Origin: Sulfurisphaera tokodaii str. 7
GTDB taxonomy: Archaea > Thermoproteota > Thermoprotei_A > Sulfolobales > Sulfolobaceae
DNA length: 64,000 nt
Direction of reading: 5' to 3'
Assembly (NCBI RefSeq): GCF_000011205.1
Contig: NC_003106.2
Location: 1,192,001-1,256,000, forward strand
The notes beneath the pieces were generated by a model. It was not told where the DNA came from. It saw only the letters and a program-made list of their open reading frames with translations, and ran no database searches. The position numbers were made by a program, and so were the translations under genes. Positions 18,300 through 28,649 of this stretch are shown here, piece by piece (the stretch's first letter is position 1; each line of letters starts with the position of its first letter).

Positions 18300-19813
18300 G
18301 CTGGCATCAAGCTGTATGGAACGAGCCTCTAATTTTTGAGTATAAAGGAAAGGGAAGAATAGGTTTTAAAATCCCAGAAGAAGAGGAGTTAAAGAAAGAG
18401 ATCAGCATCAATATACCAGAAAAATTAAGGAGAAAAGAGATAGATTTGCCGGAGTTAAGCGAACTAGAAGTTATTAGACATTTTATAAGATTATCTCAAA
18501 TGAGTTTTGGTGTTGATAACGGAATGGTACCTTTAGGTTCATGTACTATGAAGTATAACCCAAAGATAGAGGAAGAAGCTGAATTACTTACACAAAATTT
18601 GCATCCATTGCAAGATGATTCTACTGTTCAAGGTATTTTAGAGGTTTTATATTATATGCAGAAATGGTTAGCCGAAATAACTGGTATGGATTTATGTAGT
18701 TTACAAGTGCCAGCTGGAGCTGCTGGAGAATTAGCAGGGGTTTTAATGATTAAGAAATATCATGAAACTAAGGGTAGAGGAAATAGAGATGAAATGCTTG
18801 TTGCTGATACTGCACATGGAACTAATCCTGCTAGTGCTTCTATGGAGAATTTTAAAGTTATCTACATTAAGTCTAATAGTGAAGGTCTAGTTGATGTGGA
18901 TATTCTGAAGGAGATTGTAAGTGAAAGGACTGCTGGGTTTATGTTAACTAATCCTAATACTCTTGGTCTATTCGAGGAGAATATATTAGATATTGCAAAA
19001 TATATTCACTCTGTTGATGCAAAATTATATTATGATGGAGCAAATCTTAACGGAATTTTAGGAGTAGTTAGACCGGGAGATATGGGGTTTGATATTGTTC
19101 ATTTAAATTTACATAAGACATTTGCTGTTCCACATGGGGGTGGAGGTCCAGGAGCTGGAGCAATATGTGCTAAGGGAGAGATGGTTAATTTCTTACCGTA
19201 TCCATTAGTAGAGAAAAAGGACGGAAAATATTCGTTGTCTTATATTCCAAAATATTCCATTGGAAAAATTGCCACTTTTTATGGAAATGTAGGTAATGTA
19301 GTTAGAGCATATACGTATATTCTGGGTTTAGGTGCCGAAGGAATATCAATGATAGGAAAAATGAGTACTTTAGCTACAAATTACCTTATATCACAACTTA
19401 AAAATGTAAGAGGACTAGAGTTAATAGCCCCCTATAGACCTAGAAAACATGAGGTAGTTTTTTCTGCTAAAACGTTGGCTAAAGAAACTGGTGTTACAGC
19501 AAATGATGTTGCAAAGGCATTATTAGATAGAGGATTTTACGCGCCAACTATATATTTCCCTCCAAATGTAGAGGAGGCTTTAATGATTGAGCCAACAGAA
19601 ACCGAACCTAAAGAAGTTTTGGATAGTTTTGCAATTGCTATAAAGGAGATTATTAATACTGCCTATTCTAACCCTAAGGAAATTTTAGATACTCCAAAGA
19701 ATACTAGTGTTAAAAGATTAGACCAAGTTATAGCAAACCATCCGTCTAGTGTAACTCCAACTTATAGGGTTAAAAGACTAAGGGAGGAGGGAAAAATAGG
19801 TTCCTTAAAGTAG
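18296..19813 (+). CDS. gcvPB: Glycine dehydrogenase (decarboxylating) subunit 2
   Basis: C-terminal, PLP-binding half of the P protein, 505 aa. The PLP lysine lies in HLNLHKTFAVPHGGGGPGAG near residue 270; other family blocks are VPLGSCTMKYNPK near 80 and VADTAHGTNPASASM near 160. It is coupled to gcvPA through an ATGA overlap and ends by overlapping, tail to tail, the signal peptidase gene by 9 bp. No L protein (lipoamide dehydrogenase) is in the window. Confidence 0.95.
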   Translation: MSWHQAVWNEPLIFEYKGKGRIGFKIPEEEELKKEISINIPEKLRRKEIDLPELSELEVIRHFIRLSQMSFGVDNGMVPLGSCTMKYNPKIEEEAELLTQNLHPLQDDSTVQGILEVLYYMQKWLAEITGMDLCSLQVPAGAAGELAGVLMIKKYHETKGRGNRDEMLVADTAHGTNPASASMENFKVIYIKSNSEGLVDVDILKEIVSERTAGFMLTNPNTLGLFEENILDIAKYIHSVDAKLYYDGANLNGILGVVRPGDMGFDIVHLNLHKTFAVPHGGGGPGAGAICAKGEMVNFLPYPLVEKKDGKYSLSYIPKYSIGKIATFYGNVGNVVRAYTYILGLGAEGISMIGKMSTLATNYLISQLKNVRGLELIAPYRPRKHEVVFSAKTLAKETGVTANDVAKALLDRGFYAPTIYFPPNVEEALMIEPTETEPKEVLDSFAIAIKEIINTAYSNPKEILDTPKNTSVKRLDQVIANHPSSVTPTYRVKRLREEGKIGSLK

Positions 19814-20233
19814 GGAGAAAAGTATTGAAATATAACCTAGATAAGGTATTGAAATTACTATTCCATTAACTTCAGCTACTTTTCCTATAACTTGTGACTG
19901 AGGAATTCCTTGAGGAGGTTCTAAACCAATTTTGTTATCAGACTGAGGATTAGTTATATTATCTACTCCTTTTGTAACATAGAATTTTTCCCCATCTATA
20001 TAATTTATTTTAATCACATGATGTATCACATATGTGTTAAATGTAGGTGATTTATATATTATAATATTTCCAATTTTGATATTATTCGGTGAAGTATAAA
20101 ATGTCAAGAAACCGTTCTGAAAAATCGGATACATTGAGACTCCTTCTACGCTTGCTGTCTGTACAATTCCAGATAAGACTACGATATAAATTAATATTAT
20201 TACAATAAGTAATAAGATGTCACTCTTCTTCAT
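19805..20233 (-). CDS. Signal peptidase I (archaeal S26B type)
   Basis: A 142-aa membrane protease with an N-terminal membrane anchor (residues 6-26), the catalytic serine in VEGVSMYPIF near residue 34, and the second box ending VIHHVIKI where archaeal and ER-type enzymes use histidine instead of the bacterial lysine. A further hydrophobic segment ends the protein. It should cleave secretory signal peptides on the outer membrane face. The start overlaps the stop of the upstream zinc-ribbon gene by 14 nt. Confidence 0.87.
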   Translation of the reverse strand: MKKSDILLLIVIILIYIVVLSGIVQTASVEGVSMYPIFQNGFLTFYTSPNNIKIGNIIIYKSPTFNTYVIHHVIKINYIDGEKFYVTKGVDNITNPQSDNKIGLEPPQGIPQSQVIGKVAEVNGIVISIPYLGYISILFSLL

Positions 20234-20540
20234 CTAAATCACTAAGGTCTAATTCTATCACTTCTCCTCTGTTTTCCTCCTCTTCTTGTTTTTCTTCTCC
20301 TATTTTCTTTACACCTTTCTTTCCTTCAACTTCTACGGAGCTCCCGCCAGCTCTTATCTTTGATACTACAGCTTTCCACTTATGCCCATTAGGACACTCA
20401 AAAGATCCCATAACGGTTATTGTTATTCTACCATAAGCATCTGGTAATGGTGAAACTAGTTGCCAAGTTTTAATCGGTTTTTCTACTCTTGTACCACATG
20501 TTGGACATACATACGGGTCAGTTTGCTTTTTCTTAGGCAT
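20220..20540 (-). CDS. Zinc-ribbon protein with acidic tail
   Basis: From the ATG at 20540 (MPKKKQTDPY) the product is 106 aa. Cysteines in YVCPTCGTR and FECPNGHKW form one treble-clef or ribbon-like zinc site (CX2C and CX4H). The last 25 residues are almost all Glu and Asp. Such Lys-rich start, zinc core and acidic tail suggest a nucleic-acid or transcription-related role, but I do not recognise the family. It overlaps the membrane-protein gene upstream (8 nt) and signal peptidase downstream (14 nt), forming a three-gene operon. Confidence 0.65.
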   Translation of the reverse strand: MPKKKQTDPYVCPTCGTRVEKPIKTWQLVSPLPDAYGRITITVMGSFECPNGHKWKAVVSKIRAGGSSVEVEGKKGVKKIGEEKQEEEENRGEVIELDLSDLDEEE

Positions 20541-20841
20541 AATTTGTATGATAAAAAACAAGACTATAAATTAATTCTCCTAAAATTGCTGTTGAAAATA
20601 AGGCTATTATTAGGAGATTTATCTTTCTCTTTAATGCGAAAGTATATGAAATAATATTAAAGATAACTAAAAAAGGGTAGAAAACTAAAGGAGAGTAAAA
20701 ATAAGCCACAAGATAAGGTGCTGTAGTCCATGCTATATAAAATGCTCTTTGATTACTTAGCTTGCTATCAAGAATTTTTGCATAGATAGGAGTTAATATT
20801 CCATATATAACGAAGATCAGAAGACAACTACAGAATAACAT
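20533..20841 (-). CDS. Small membrane protein, unknown
   Basis: A 102-aa protein with hydrophobic segments at about residues 3-20, 33-50, 52-67 and 74-92. No motif identifies a function. It is the first gene of the operon with the zinc-ribbon protein and signal peptidase and is divergent from enolase, with 35 bp between the starts. A role next to protein export is possible only by context. Confidence 0.6.
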   Translation of the reverse strand: MLFCSCLLIFVIYGILTPIYAKILDSKLSNQRAFYIAWTTAPYLVAYFYSPLVFYPFLVIFNIISYTFALKRKINLLIIALFSTAILGELIYSLVFYHTNYA

Positions 20842-20876
20842 ATTAATCTTTGCTCTTAATTGATAATCGAATTTAA

Positions 20877-22127
20877 ATGAATGACTATTTCAGAATCAAA
20901 AAAATAAAGGGTTACCAGATTCTTGATTCTAGAGGAAATAAAACAATCAGAGTTAAAATCGAGACATATGGAGGAATATCAGAAACTGGTGACGCACCAG
21001 CTGGAGCATCAAAGGGTAGTAGAGAGGCGATAGAATTAAGGGACAAAGATGGAGGAGTAACTAGGGCAGTCGAGTTAGTAAATACCTTAATTAACGATTC
21101 CTTAAGGGATTTTGATGTAAGGAATCAACTAGGAATTGACCAAACATTGATAAGAATGGATGGAACACCTAATAAGTCAAGAGTAGGCGGAAATACAACT
21201 ATAGCTACATCAATAGCTGTAGCTAAAACAGCTGCAAAAGCTATGGGGTTAGAAATTTTCCAATACATAGGTGGGCCAAGAGTAAGATATCTGCCAATAC
21301 CATTATTAAATATTTTAAATGGAGGATTACACGCTGGAAATGAACTAAAAATTCAGGAGTTTATTATAATACCTTTAAGTTTTGACAGCTTTCACGAAGC
21401 CTTATATGCTGCCGATGAAGTATACAAGCAGTTAAAGGGAATAATAACAGAAAAATACGGAAAACTTTATACAATGCTAGGAGATGAAGGAGGAGTAGCG
21501 CCACCATTATCTAAAACAGAAGACGCATTAGATTTAGTATATACTGCTATAAAGAATTCTGGTTATGAGGATAAGATAGTAATGGGAATAGATGCAGCTT
21601 CTTCTGATTTCTTTAACGGAAGTCAATATGAAATAGATGGGAAAAAATTAAGCCCAGATGAGATGATAGATTACTACATCCAATTAGCTTCACGTTATCC
21701 GTTATTATATATAGAAGATCCTTTTAACGAGAATGATTTTGAGAGATTTTCTATTTTACAACAGAAGTTAAAGAAAACTATTGTTACTGGAGACGATTTA
21801 TTTACCACTAACATTGAGTATCTAAAGAAAGGGATAGAGAAAAGTTCTGCTAAAGGTACTATAGTTAAGCCTAATCAAATTGGTACTTTATCAGAGACAT
21901 TTGAATACATAGAATTTGCGAAGAAAAATTCTATAAAAATAATTGTAAGTCATAGAAGTGGAGAGACAGAAGATTCTTTTATAGCTGATTTAGCTGTTGG
22001 AGTACAAAGTGATTTTATAAAGACTGGAGCACCAGCTAGAGGCGAAAGAACTAGTAAATATAATAGATTACTAGAAATAGAAAACGATTATGGAATAGAA
22101 TATTACGGTAAAAAAATTTATCTTTAA
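20877..22127 (+). CDS. eno: Enolase
   Basis: Interconverts 2-phosphoglycerate and phosphoenolpyruvate. Conserved blocks: [13 protein letters not shown] near the start, [18 protein letters not shown], the metal site ISIxxPF-like [30 protein letters not shown] and [10 protein letters not shown]-like [17 protein letters not shown] near the C terminus. Length 416 aa is normal. The ATG at 20877 directly follows an AATTTAA box and no ribosome site is visible; the neighbouring gene is divergent at 35 bp. Confidence 0.96.
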
Positions 22128-22372
22128 GGTAGTAAAACTCCCACTATTATTAAAAACATTGCTAGAACTAGCATTAATACTACAAAAGTTCTAAAAGGCA
22201 TATTAGGTAGTTCTTTAAATGCTTTAATTAGTCCATATATAATAGCTCCTATCAGCACCATAAATACTATAGCTAATCCGACTACTATTAAACCTGTAGC
22301 TAACGGTGAAGCATTAAAATGAAACATTCCCGCTATCTGAGAAGTAACATTAGCAAGATTTTGTAAACTCAT
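22124..22372 (-). CDS. Small two-helix membrane protein
   Basis: From the ATG at 22372 (MSLQNLANV) it has 82 aa, with membrane segments at about residues 25-48 and 61-81. The open frame extends to a GTG at 22423, but that start would run into the promoter of the guide RNA at 22441. It overlaps the enolase stop by 4 bp. I do not recognise the family. Confidence 0.6.
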   Translation of the reverse strand: MSLQNLANVTSQIAGMFHFNASPLATGLIVVGLAIVFMVLIGAIIYGLIKAFKELPNMPFRTFVVLMLVLAMFLIIVGVLLP

Positions 22373-22437
22373 ATTAATTCGTAAAGTATATATTACTCGC
22401 AGATATTTTTTAAACTTTGCCACATAATATCCTCCTC

Positions 22438-22492
22438 CCGATGATGATGGTTAAAAGCGCTTATCGGTGACGAGCCTCTACCTGCTGAGGTG
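22438..22492 (+). ncRNA. C/D-box guide sRNA
   Basis: Box C ATGATGA (22441-22447), a 12-nt spacer, D' CTTA (22460-22463), 3 nt, C' GTGACGA (22467-22473), an 11-nt spacer and D CTGA (22485-22488). This box order and the 11-12 nt spacing fit an archaeal dual guide for 2'-O-methylation. TTTTTTAAAC (22408-22417) lies about 26 bp upstream as a TATA box. Guides would be UGGUUAAAAGCG (D') and GCCUCUACCUG (D). Targets were not determined. Confidence 0.75.
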
Positions 22493-22546
22493 CCCAAATC
22501 CTTATAAATAAAATATGCAGAGCTGATATTTTTGAGGAGTATTACC

Positions 22547-23263
22547 ATGCCAATTTCAGTTGATGTATTAACGAAATTTGTTGGACAAAAGATTAAAGAT
22601 GTATATGGGAGGGACGTGGGTAGTATAATTCATGTATATACAGAGATTGATGGAACAATAACTGGGATAGAAATTTCTTACGGTAATTCTTTTGTTACCG
22701 TAAGTCCAGAAAGTGTTAAAATGGATGGTGATAATATAGTATTATTACCTGAATGGAAAACAGAAGCTATAAAGATTTTAGGATATATGGAGAAGATAAG
22801 AAGAAGGCAAAAAGCACTAGAAGAATTATATTCAAAACAGGAAATTCCTAAGAGTATGTATGATGATATGAAAAGAAAGCTAGATTCAGAACTGTTAAAA
22901 CTCAGAGAAGAACATGCGAAATTGAAAAGTAAATTAAAGAATAGATTAAATGAAATTGAAGATCAATTAGCTCAAATTGATAAAGCAACTATATCGTTGA
23001 AAATGAGTTATATTTCTGGCGAATTACCAGAAACTTCATATAAAAATTCTATGGAAATATTAAGACAATCAAAAGAAAGCTACACATTAGAGAGAGATGA
23101 TATAAAGAAAATATTAGATAAATTGGATGGTTTAGACAAAGAGGGAATAGATATTAAGCCTTCTCCCTCATTAACTACGCAACAAGAACAACCTAATAAG
23201 AGCGATGGTAATAAATCAGAAGTACCATTACCAATACCAGTAAGAGTAATAAATACTTTGTAA
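22547..23263 (+). CDS. cdvA: Cell division protein CdvA
   Basis: Crenarchaeal division protein that binds membrane and DNA and recruits ESCRT-III. Residues 1-70 form a PRC-barrel-like domain ([19 protein letters not shown]), 75-195 are a long charged coiled coil, and the C terminus ([13 protein letters not shown]) matches the E3B peptide that docks on the winged helix of CdvB. I take the ATG at 22547; GAGGAG (22534-22539) is a ribosome site before it. CTTATAAATA (22501-22510) is the TATA box. It is first in cdvA-cdvB-cdvC. Confidence 0.93.
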   Translation: MPISVDVLTKFVGQKIKDVYGRDVGSIIHVYTEIDGTITGIEISYGNSFVTVSPESVKMDGDNIVLLPEWKTEAIKILGYMEKIRRRQKALEELYSKQEIPKSMYDDMKRKLDSELLKLREEHAKLKSKLKNRLNEIEDQLAQIDKATISLKMSYISGELPETSYKNSMEILRQSKESYTLERDDIKKILDKLDGLDKEGIDIKPSPSLTTQQEQPNKSDGNKSEVPLPIPVRVINTL

Positions 23264-23281
23264 CTAATTTAGTGAAATAGT

Positions 23282-24082
23282 ATGTTAGATAAGATCTCAT
23301 CCTTTTTTAATAATGATAGGAAGCGAAAGGCACAATTAGGTAAAATTATCACTGAGATATCTTTGAAGTTAAAAGACCAACAAGATAGATTAGATGAAGC
23401 TATAAGAAGATTAAGAGATAGAGATAAAGAACTTTATGAAAAGGTTATTAGGGCACAAATCGAAGGTGATATGGCTAAGGCTACAATCTATGCACAAGAA
23501 ATCTCAGATATTAGAAAAATGATTAAAATTATCTATACTGCTTTCTTAGCTATAGAAAAAGTTAGAATTAAATTAGATACTGTACAAGAACTTCAAGGAG
23601 TTTCGTTAGTCTTACTTCCAGTTATGAAAGTATTAGGACAATTAAAAGATCAAATAAAAGGAATTGCACCAGAAGTAGCCATTGCATTAGATTCTATAAC
23701 TAGCAACGTTAATAGTATAGCTATAGAAACTGGGGCTTTGAGTGAGAGAACAGTTGTGCCTACTGTAGTTGATGAAGAGGCTCAGAAAATATTAAATGAA
23801 ACAAAGAAAATGGCTGAGGAAAAATTAAAAGAGATTTTACCAGAATTACCTTATCCACCTAGTGATACACCATCATATAAGAGGCAAGTAATAGAAATTA
23901 AACAAGAACAGACACAACAAAAAAGAAAAGTTACAGCTGACGATTTACTTGAATATATAAGACAAACTGGTGGGTTCTTAGATCTAGAACATTTTAGTAA
24001 AATATATAATGTAGATAAACAAGAAGTTTTGGACTTATTAAAATCCTTGGCTTCAAAAGGATTAATTACATTAGAGGAGTAG
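23282..24082 (+). CDS. cdvB: ESCRT-III-like division protein CdvB
   Basis: Main ESCRT-III homologue, 266 aa. Residues 5-165 form the helical ESCRT-III core; [12 protein letters not shown] near residue 190 is a MIM2-type motif for the MIT domain of CdvC; residues 215-266 form the winged helix ([19 protein letters not shown]) that binds the CdvA tail. This domain order separates it from the shorter paralogue at 47257-47916. The gene lies 18 bp after cdvA and 4 bp before cdvC. Confidence 0.95.
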   Translation: MLDKISSFFNNDRKRKAQLGKIITEISLKLKDQQDRLDEAIRRLRDRDKELYEKVIRAQIEGDMAKATIYAQEISDIRKMIKIIYTAFLAIEKVRIKLDTVQELQGVSLVLLPVMKVLGQLKDQIKGIAPEVAIALDSITSNVNSIAIETGALSERTVVPTVVDEEAQKILNETKKMAEEKLKEILPELPYPPSDTPSYKRQVIEIKQEQTQQKRKVTADDLLEYIRQTGGFLDLEHFSKIYNVDKQEVLDLLKSLASKGLITLEE

Positions 24083-24086
24083 GGCT

Positions 24087-25196
24087 ATGTCTGCACAATC
24101 AATGCTAGAAGAGATGGCTAGGAAATATGCTATTAATGCAGTAAAAGCTGATAAAGAAGGAAAGGCCGAAGATGCTATAAACAATTATAAGAAAGCAATA
24201 GAAATATTATCGCAATTAATCGCATTATATCCCGATTCACCATCAATAAAAGTTTACGAACAAATGATTAATGAATATAAGAAAAGAATTGAGGTATTGA
24301 AAGAAGCTGTACCCGCAAGTGGATCAGAATCAAAGCAGATCGATATAGAAGATTTAATTGTAAAAGAGAAACCAAAAGTATCGTTTAAGGATATTGTAGG
24401 ATTAGATGATGTAAAGGAAGCCTTAAAAGAAGCCATTATATATCCGACAAAAAGACCAGATCTGTTCCCATTAGGATGGCCTCGTGGTATCTTACTTTAT
24501 GGACCTCCAGGTTGTGGAAAGACAATGATTGCAGCTGCAGTAGCTAGTGAGATAGACTCATACTTTATTCAAGTAGATGCAGCATCTATAATGTCAAAAT
24601 GGTTAGGGGAGGCTGAAAAGAATGTTGCTAAAATATTTACTAAGGCTAGGGAAATAAGTAAGAGGGAAGAAAAACCTGTTATAATATTTATTGATGAACT
24701 TGATGCGTTATTAGGGATTTACAATAGCGAAAATGGAGGAGAAGTTAGAGTAAGAAATCAATTCTTAAAAGAAATGGATGGATTGCAAGATAAGTCTGAG
24801 AATTATAAGGTTTATGTAATAGGAGCTACTAATAAACCGTGGAGGCTTGATGAACCTTTCTTAAGAAGATTTCAGAAGAGAATTTATGTTAGATTACCAG
24901 ATTTCCAGCAAAGGTTGGCTTTACTCCAATATTATACATCTAAAATAAAGATGGAGAATGTAGATTTAAACAAGGTGGCTGAAATGACTGAAGGGTACAC
25001 AGCTAGTGATATTAAGGATATAGTACAAGCTGCTCATATTAGGGTTGTTAAAGAAATGTTCATTAATAATCTTAATGAGCCTAGACCAGTTAGTATGGAA
25101 GACTTTATCGAGGTATTAAAAATAAGAAAACCAAGTGTTAACCAAGAGATGATAAAGGCATATGAAGCATGGCATGAAAAGTTTAAAGCACTTTAG
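24087..25196 (+). CDS. cdvC: Vps4-like AAA ATPase CdvC
   Basis: ATPase that remodels ESCRT-III polymers during division. An N-terminal MIT domain (residues 5-75, helical, [18 protein letters not shown]) is followed by a linker and a single AAA domain with Walker [13 protein letters not shown] near residue 140, Walker [12 protein letters not shown] near 195 and arginine fingers in [14 protein letters not shown]. Length 369 aa matches Vps4-type proteins. The ribosome site lies in the end of cdvB (GGAGTAGGG). Confidence 0.96.
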   Translation: MSAQSMLEEMARKYAINAVKADKEGKAEDAINNYKKAIEILSQLIALYPDSPSIKVYEQMINEYKKRIEVLKEAVPASGSESKQIDIEDLIVKEKPKVSFKDIVGLDDVKEALKEAIIYPTKRPDLFPLGWPRGILLYGPPGCGKTMIAAAVASEIDSYFIQVDAASIMSKWLGEAEKNVAKIFTKAREISKREEKPVIIFIDELDALLGIYNSENGGEVRVRNQFLKEMDGLQDKSENYKVYVIGATNKPWRLDEPFLRRFQKRIYVRLPDFQQRLALLQYYTSKIKMENVDLNKVAEMTEGYTASDIKDIVQAAHIRVVKEMFINNLNEPRPVSMEDFIEVLKIRKPSVNQEMIKAYEAWHEKFKAL

Positions 25197-25197
25197 A

Positions 25198-25248
25198 TCA
25201 GATACCCCAGGGTTCATATCATCAAATCAAGCTGGCATGACTCACATC
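25198..25248 (-). ncRNA. Possible C/D-box sRNA between cdvC and topA
   Basis: On the minus strand: box C-like ATGATGT (25242-25248, which also encodes the end of TopA), D' TTGA (25227-25230), C' TTGATGA (25219-25225) and D CTGA (25198-25201). The C-D' spacer is 11 nt, but the C'-D spacer is 17 nt, longer than usual, and C and D' are each one base off consensus. It fills the whole gap between the convergent genes. Weak candidate. Confidence 0.3.
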
Positions 25249-27236
25249 ATCTCTGAAATCATGTCCTTTATATATTTTCCCGTAGTTTTCGAACTATAAA
25301 TTTTTTTCAATATATCTTTATCTTCTAATTTAGTTCTCTCTTTCCATACCTTAAGTGTTTCTTTCAATTTCATATATGCATTATAGTGATATTTACATAA
25401 ATTATCATATTCTGCCTCAAGGTCACAGAACTTACATTTCTTATACTTCATTAATCCTAATATTTTAGCTAATTTAATTCCTATTTGATCTTTATATTTA
25501 TTATAATTATCTAGATAGATCCTCAGAGTATTTATTGTTTCTGCGACAACTCCTTCTACTGTCTCTTTCCCATCTAGTATTTCGTTTAATTTTTCTTCCA
25601 TCTTTGAAGTTAATTCTATGCTTGTTAAGTCCTTAAAATAATCTTTCAACACCTCAACTATAACAATTCCTAGCGATGTAGGATATATTGTACCTCTTTT
25701 TTGTGAAAGATATTTTCTATTAAATAAGGTTTCAATAATTTTTCCTCTTGTAGCCTCAGTTCCTAAGTTAGAAGTTTCCATCCATTTTAATAATTGAACT
25801 TTGTTGTATCTTTTTACATCCGGTTTAGCCAAATCCATCTTTACAGAAACAGATTCTATCTTAACCTCTTCTCCTTCTTTTACATCTAATAATTCCTCAT
25901 CTTTCACAGAATGATATGGGTATAGTAATAACCATCCTTTAAACTTTATTTTTTGCCTAGTTATCTCATCAGATATATCCACATCCTTAAACCGTATGAT
26001 TATTTTCTGAGTTATCATTATAGCATCTCTTGAAATGCTTGCAAGAAAACGCCTAGTTATTAGTTCAAACAACTTATATTGTTTAATCCCAAGTTTTTCA
26101 GTTATTCTATTTCCAGTAGGGTAAATTGCAGGATGAGCGGGATCATCTTTACTTCCTTGTCTGACTATGTATTCTCCTTTCGTAATGTTTCTCACTAACC
26201 CTACCAAGTTCTTAAAATTAGCTTCTAATCCATTAACTATACTTTTAATATCAACTGATGGGGGAATTTTTTGGCTATTTGTTCTAGGATAGCTAATTAA
26301 CCCATCTAAGTATAATTCTTCAGCTAATCTTTCGACATAATAAGGTGAATAGCCTAATATTCTACCAGCTTCTGCTTGTAAATCTCCTAGATTAAAAGGT
26401 GAAGGTCGTGTTAATGGTTTTTCCTCTATTCTGACCTCATCCACTACAGCCCTTGATTTTTTTATTTTATTAGCAAACTCTTGAGCTTCTTCCTTGTATT
26501 CGAACGTTCTATTTAACGACAAGCTAAATGTCTCATTTCCTATTTTAATTTTTACTCTAACTCTATATACAGGCAATGGAATATATAGTTCTCTTGCTAT
26601 CTCATTTTCTACTACATGAATTAGAGTAGGACTTTGTACCCTCCCCGCACTTAATGTCACCCTTTTCTTTGTAACAGAACTTACAGCTAACATTAAGGCC
26701 CTACTTACGTTAATACCCCATATCCAATCTACTTTATGCCTAGCAATACCTGCATTTATCATATTGTAGTCTAATGGTGAAAGATTTGAATATGCTTTCT
26801 GTATGTCTTGTTTAGTTAACGCTGAAAATTTCATTCTTTTAGCTTTTTTTAAATCACCAAAATGTTTGATTATCATATAACCTATTACAGAACCTTCAAT
26901 ATCATAATCACAAGCATTAATATATTCAATGGCATATTTTGATAAATCTTTAAGCAAATTATAGTACTTTTTTGTATATTTAGCAGAATCATCTATTTCC
27001 CAAAGAGGTTTCCAATCCATTGAAAAAATAGGAAAAGAACTATCACCATAAAGATTAAATAAATGACCAGCAGCAGGTGCAACAACGTTTACTTTTCCTT
27101 TATAATTTACAACCCAATAGCTTACTGAGTATTTTTTACATGTAGTTGGTTTATCTGATAAAGCCTCAGCTATTTTCTTTGCAGCTTTACTTTTTTCTGC
27201 AATAACTAAGATATAATTTTTAGGATAACAATTCAT
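25242..27236 (-). CDS. topA: DNA topoisomerase type IA (topoisomerase I/III)
   Basis: Relaxes negatively supercoiled or decatenates DNA through a 5'-phosphotyrosine. The Toprim start is YILVIAEKSKAAKKIAEAL, the acidic Toprim site CDYDIEGSVIGY is near residue 112, RVQSPTL near 200, and the active tyrosine is in GLISYPRTNSQKIP near 312. The C terminus has a small zinc-type cluster (CKFCDLEAEYDNLCKYH). Length 664 aa fits crenarchaeal Top3 and is far shorter than reverse gyrase. It follows rpoK with one base between stop and start. Confidence 0.93.
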   Translation of the reverse strand: MNCYPKNYILVIAEKSKAAKKIAEALSDKPTTCKKYSVSYWVVNYKGKVNVVAPAAGHLFNLYGDSSFPIFSMDWKPLWEIDDSAKYTKKYYNLLKDLSKYAIEYINACDYDIEGSVIGYMIIKHFGDLKKAKRMKFSALTKQDIQKAYSNLSPLDYNMINAGIARHKVDWIWGINVSRALMLAVSSVTKKRVTLSAGRVQSPTLIHVVENEIARELYIPLPVYRVRVKIKIGNETFSLSLNRTFEYKEEAQEFANKIKKSRAVVDEVRIEEKPLTRPSPFNLGDLQAEAGRILGYSPYYVERLAEELYLDGLISYPRTNSQKIPPSVDIKSIVNGLEANFKNLVGLVRNITKGEYIVRQGSKDDPAHPAIYPTGNRITEKLGIKQYKLFELITRRFLASISRDAIMITQKIIIRFKDVDISDEITRQKIKFKGWLLLYPYHSVKDEELLDVKEGEEVKIESVSVKMDLAKPDVKRYNKVQLLKWMETSNLGTEATRGKIIETLFNRKYLSQKRGTIYPTSLGIVIVEVLKDYFKDLTSIELTSKMEEKLNEILDGKETVEGVVAETINTLRIYLDNYNKYKDQIGIKLAKILGLMKYKKCKFCDLEAEYDNLCKYHYNAYMKLKETLKVWKERTKLEDKDILKKIYSSKTTGKYIKDMISEMM

Positions 27237-27237
27237 A

Positions 27238-27498
27238 CTATTTAAACTCTACCTTTTTAACTGAAACCAACTCTATCTTCCCATTAGGATATACACGCCT
27301 TACTGTAATAGGTAAGACCCCACGCTTAAGCTCTTCTTCTGCTATACTAATTACATCATTAAAAGGTAAATTATTAGTGTCTATAAGAGGAGAAGCTCCC
27401 ATAGCTAATTGTAATGCTCTGGCACTTATAATTCTAGCTATCTCGTATTTCGTTAATCTGTTTTTCCAGCTCTCCTCAAAAATTTTATTTATACTCAC
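27238..27498 (-). CDS. rpoK: DNA-directed RNA polymerase subunit K (Rpo6)
   Basis: Small assembly subunit of RNA polymerase, homologous to bacterial omega and eukaryotic Rpb6. The signature is [20 protein letters not shown] followed by GASPLI, residues 14-40. Length 86 aa is normal. The start is GTG at 27498. It lies 1 bp before topA and 31 bp after the aminotransferase gene, so transcription, topology and serine genes share an operon here. Confidence 0.93.
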   Translation of the reverse strand: MSINKIFEESWKNRLTKYEIARIISARALQLAMGASPLIDTNNLPFNDVISIAEEELKRGVLPITVRRVYPNGKIELVSVKKVEFK

Positions 27499-27529
27499 AC
27501 TTAAACACTCCCTAAAGATTTAAATAAGA

Positions 27530-28648
27530 TTAACTCCATTCAACTTCTTTTTCTAGTAATTCTGGAAGCTTACATTCTCTTGGAGGTAAATAGTCATAAT
27601 TTTTATCTAATAACTTGGCAGTAGCCTCCAATAATTTATTTACAGCTCTACTATCAACAACTCCTAGCAATCCAATTCTTACTATCTTTTCCTTTAATTC
27701 TCCCATTCCTCCAGATATTTCAATATTAAATTCATTTAGTAATTTCTTTCTATAATCTGGAATCGGTGGTACACCTGCAACTACAGTATTTGAAAAATTA
27801 TTTTCATTTCCAAAAAGTAAGAAACCATAAGAAGATAGTACTTCCCTTACAAATCTTGCGCAAGCCTCATGCCTTTTCCATCTATTTTCTATGCCTTCGA
27901 TCTCTAATAATTCTGCTGCTCTTAAAGATGCATTAAACACGCCAACAGCTGGAGTAAATGGAGTTTCTCCTTTATCCTGGAACTTAAGATGGAGAGAAAT
28001 ATCAAGATATGAAGGAAGTGACTCTCCTTGTATTTCCTCAATACCGTCATCCGATAAAGCCACAAATGACATTCCTGGTACAGAGGCAAGAGCTTTCTGA
28101 CTACCAGTAGCTACTGCATCTATTTTCCATTCATTTACTAATAATTTATAAGCAGCAAAACCGGATACAGAGTCTACTAATAATTTTAATCCTCTTCTCT
28201 TTACTTCACTTACTACATCTTCTAAATTTCTAAATGCCATTCCAGAACTAGTTTCATTATGAACTAAAGCTACTGCAGTCGCATCTTTATTTTCATCTAA
28301 TGCTTTCTTTATTTCATCTATAGAGAAAATTTCGCCAATCTTTTTCTCATACACTTTTACTTGAGCTCCTCTTCTTCTCAAAGAGTCCACTAGCCTATTG
28401 CCAAATTCACCGTAAGGAAAACTAATTACTTTTTCGTTAGGTTTAATCAACGAATATACCATTGCTTCAACAGCTAAAGTACCCGATCCCGTAAGTAAAG
28501 CAGTCCTGCTCGCACTAAAATGCTTATTCATTAAACTTTCCAATTTTCTTACTATCTCTCTAAATTTTTCACTTCTGTGATTAACTACTAATGTTGAGGC
28601 TTCTCTTACGCTTCTTGGTACTTCAACTGGTCCAGGAATTAAAAGCAT
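27530..28648 (-). CDS. Class V aminotransferase (serine/alanine-glyoxylate type)
   Basis: PLP enzyme of the alanine-glyoxylate / serine-pyruvate group. It opens with [16 protein letters not shown], has the substrate loop [10 protein letters not shown] near residue 60 and the PLP lysine in [13 protein letters not shown] near 190. The gene begins 1 bp after serA, so the pair probably makes serine by the phosphorylated route, with this enzyme acting on phosphohydroxypyruvate; that role is inferred from position, since the family has several substrates. Confidence 0.82.
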   Translation of the reverse strand: MLLIPGPVEVPRSVREASTLVVNHRSEKFREIVRKLESLMNKHFSASRTALLTGSGTLAVEAMVYSLIKPNEKVISFPYGEFGNRLVDSLRRRGAQVKVYEKKIGEIFSIDEIKKALDENKDATAVALVHNETSSGMAFRNLEDVVSEVKRRGLKLLVDSVSGFAAYKLLVNEWKIDAVATGSQKALASVPGMSFVALSDDGIEEIQGESLPSYLDISLHLKFQDKGETPFTPAVGVFNASLRAAELLEIEGIENRWKRHEACARFVREVLSSYGFLLFGNENNFSNTVVAGVPPIPDYRKKLLNEFNIEISGGMGELKEKIVRIGLLGVVDSRAVNKLLEATAKLLDKNYDYLPPRECKLPELLEKEVEWS

Positions 28649-28649
28649 T

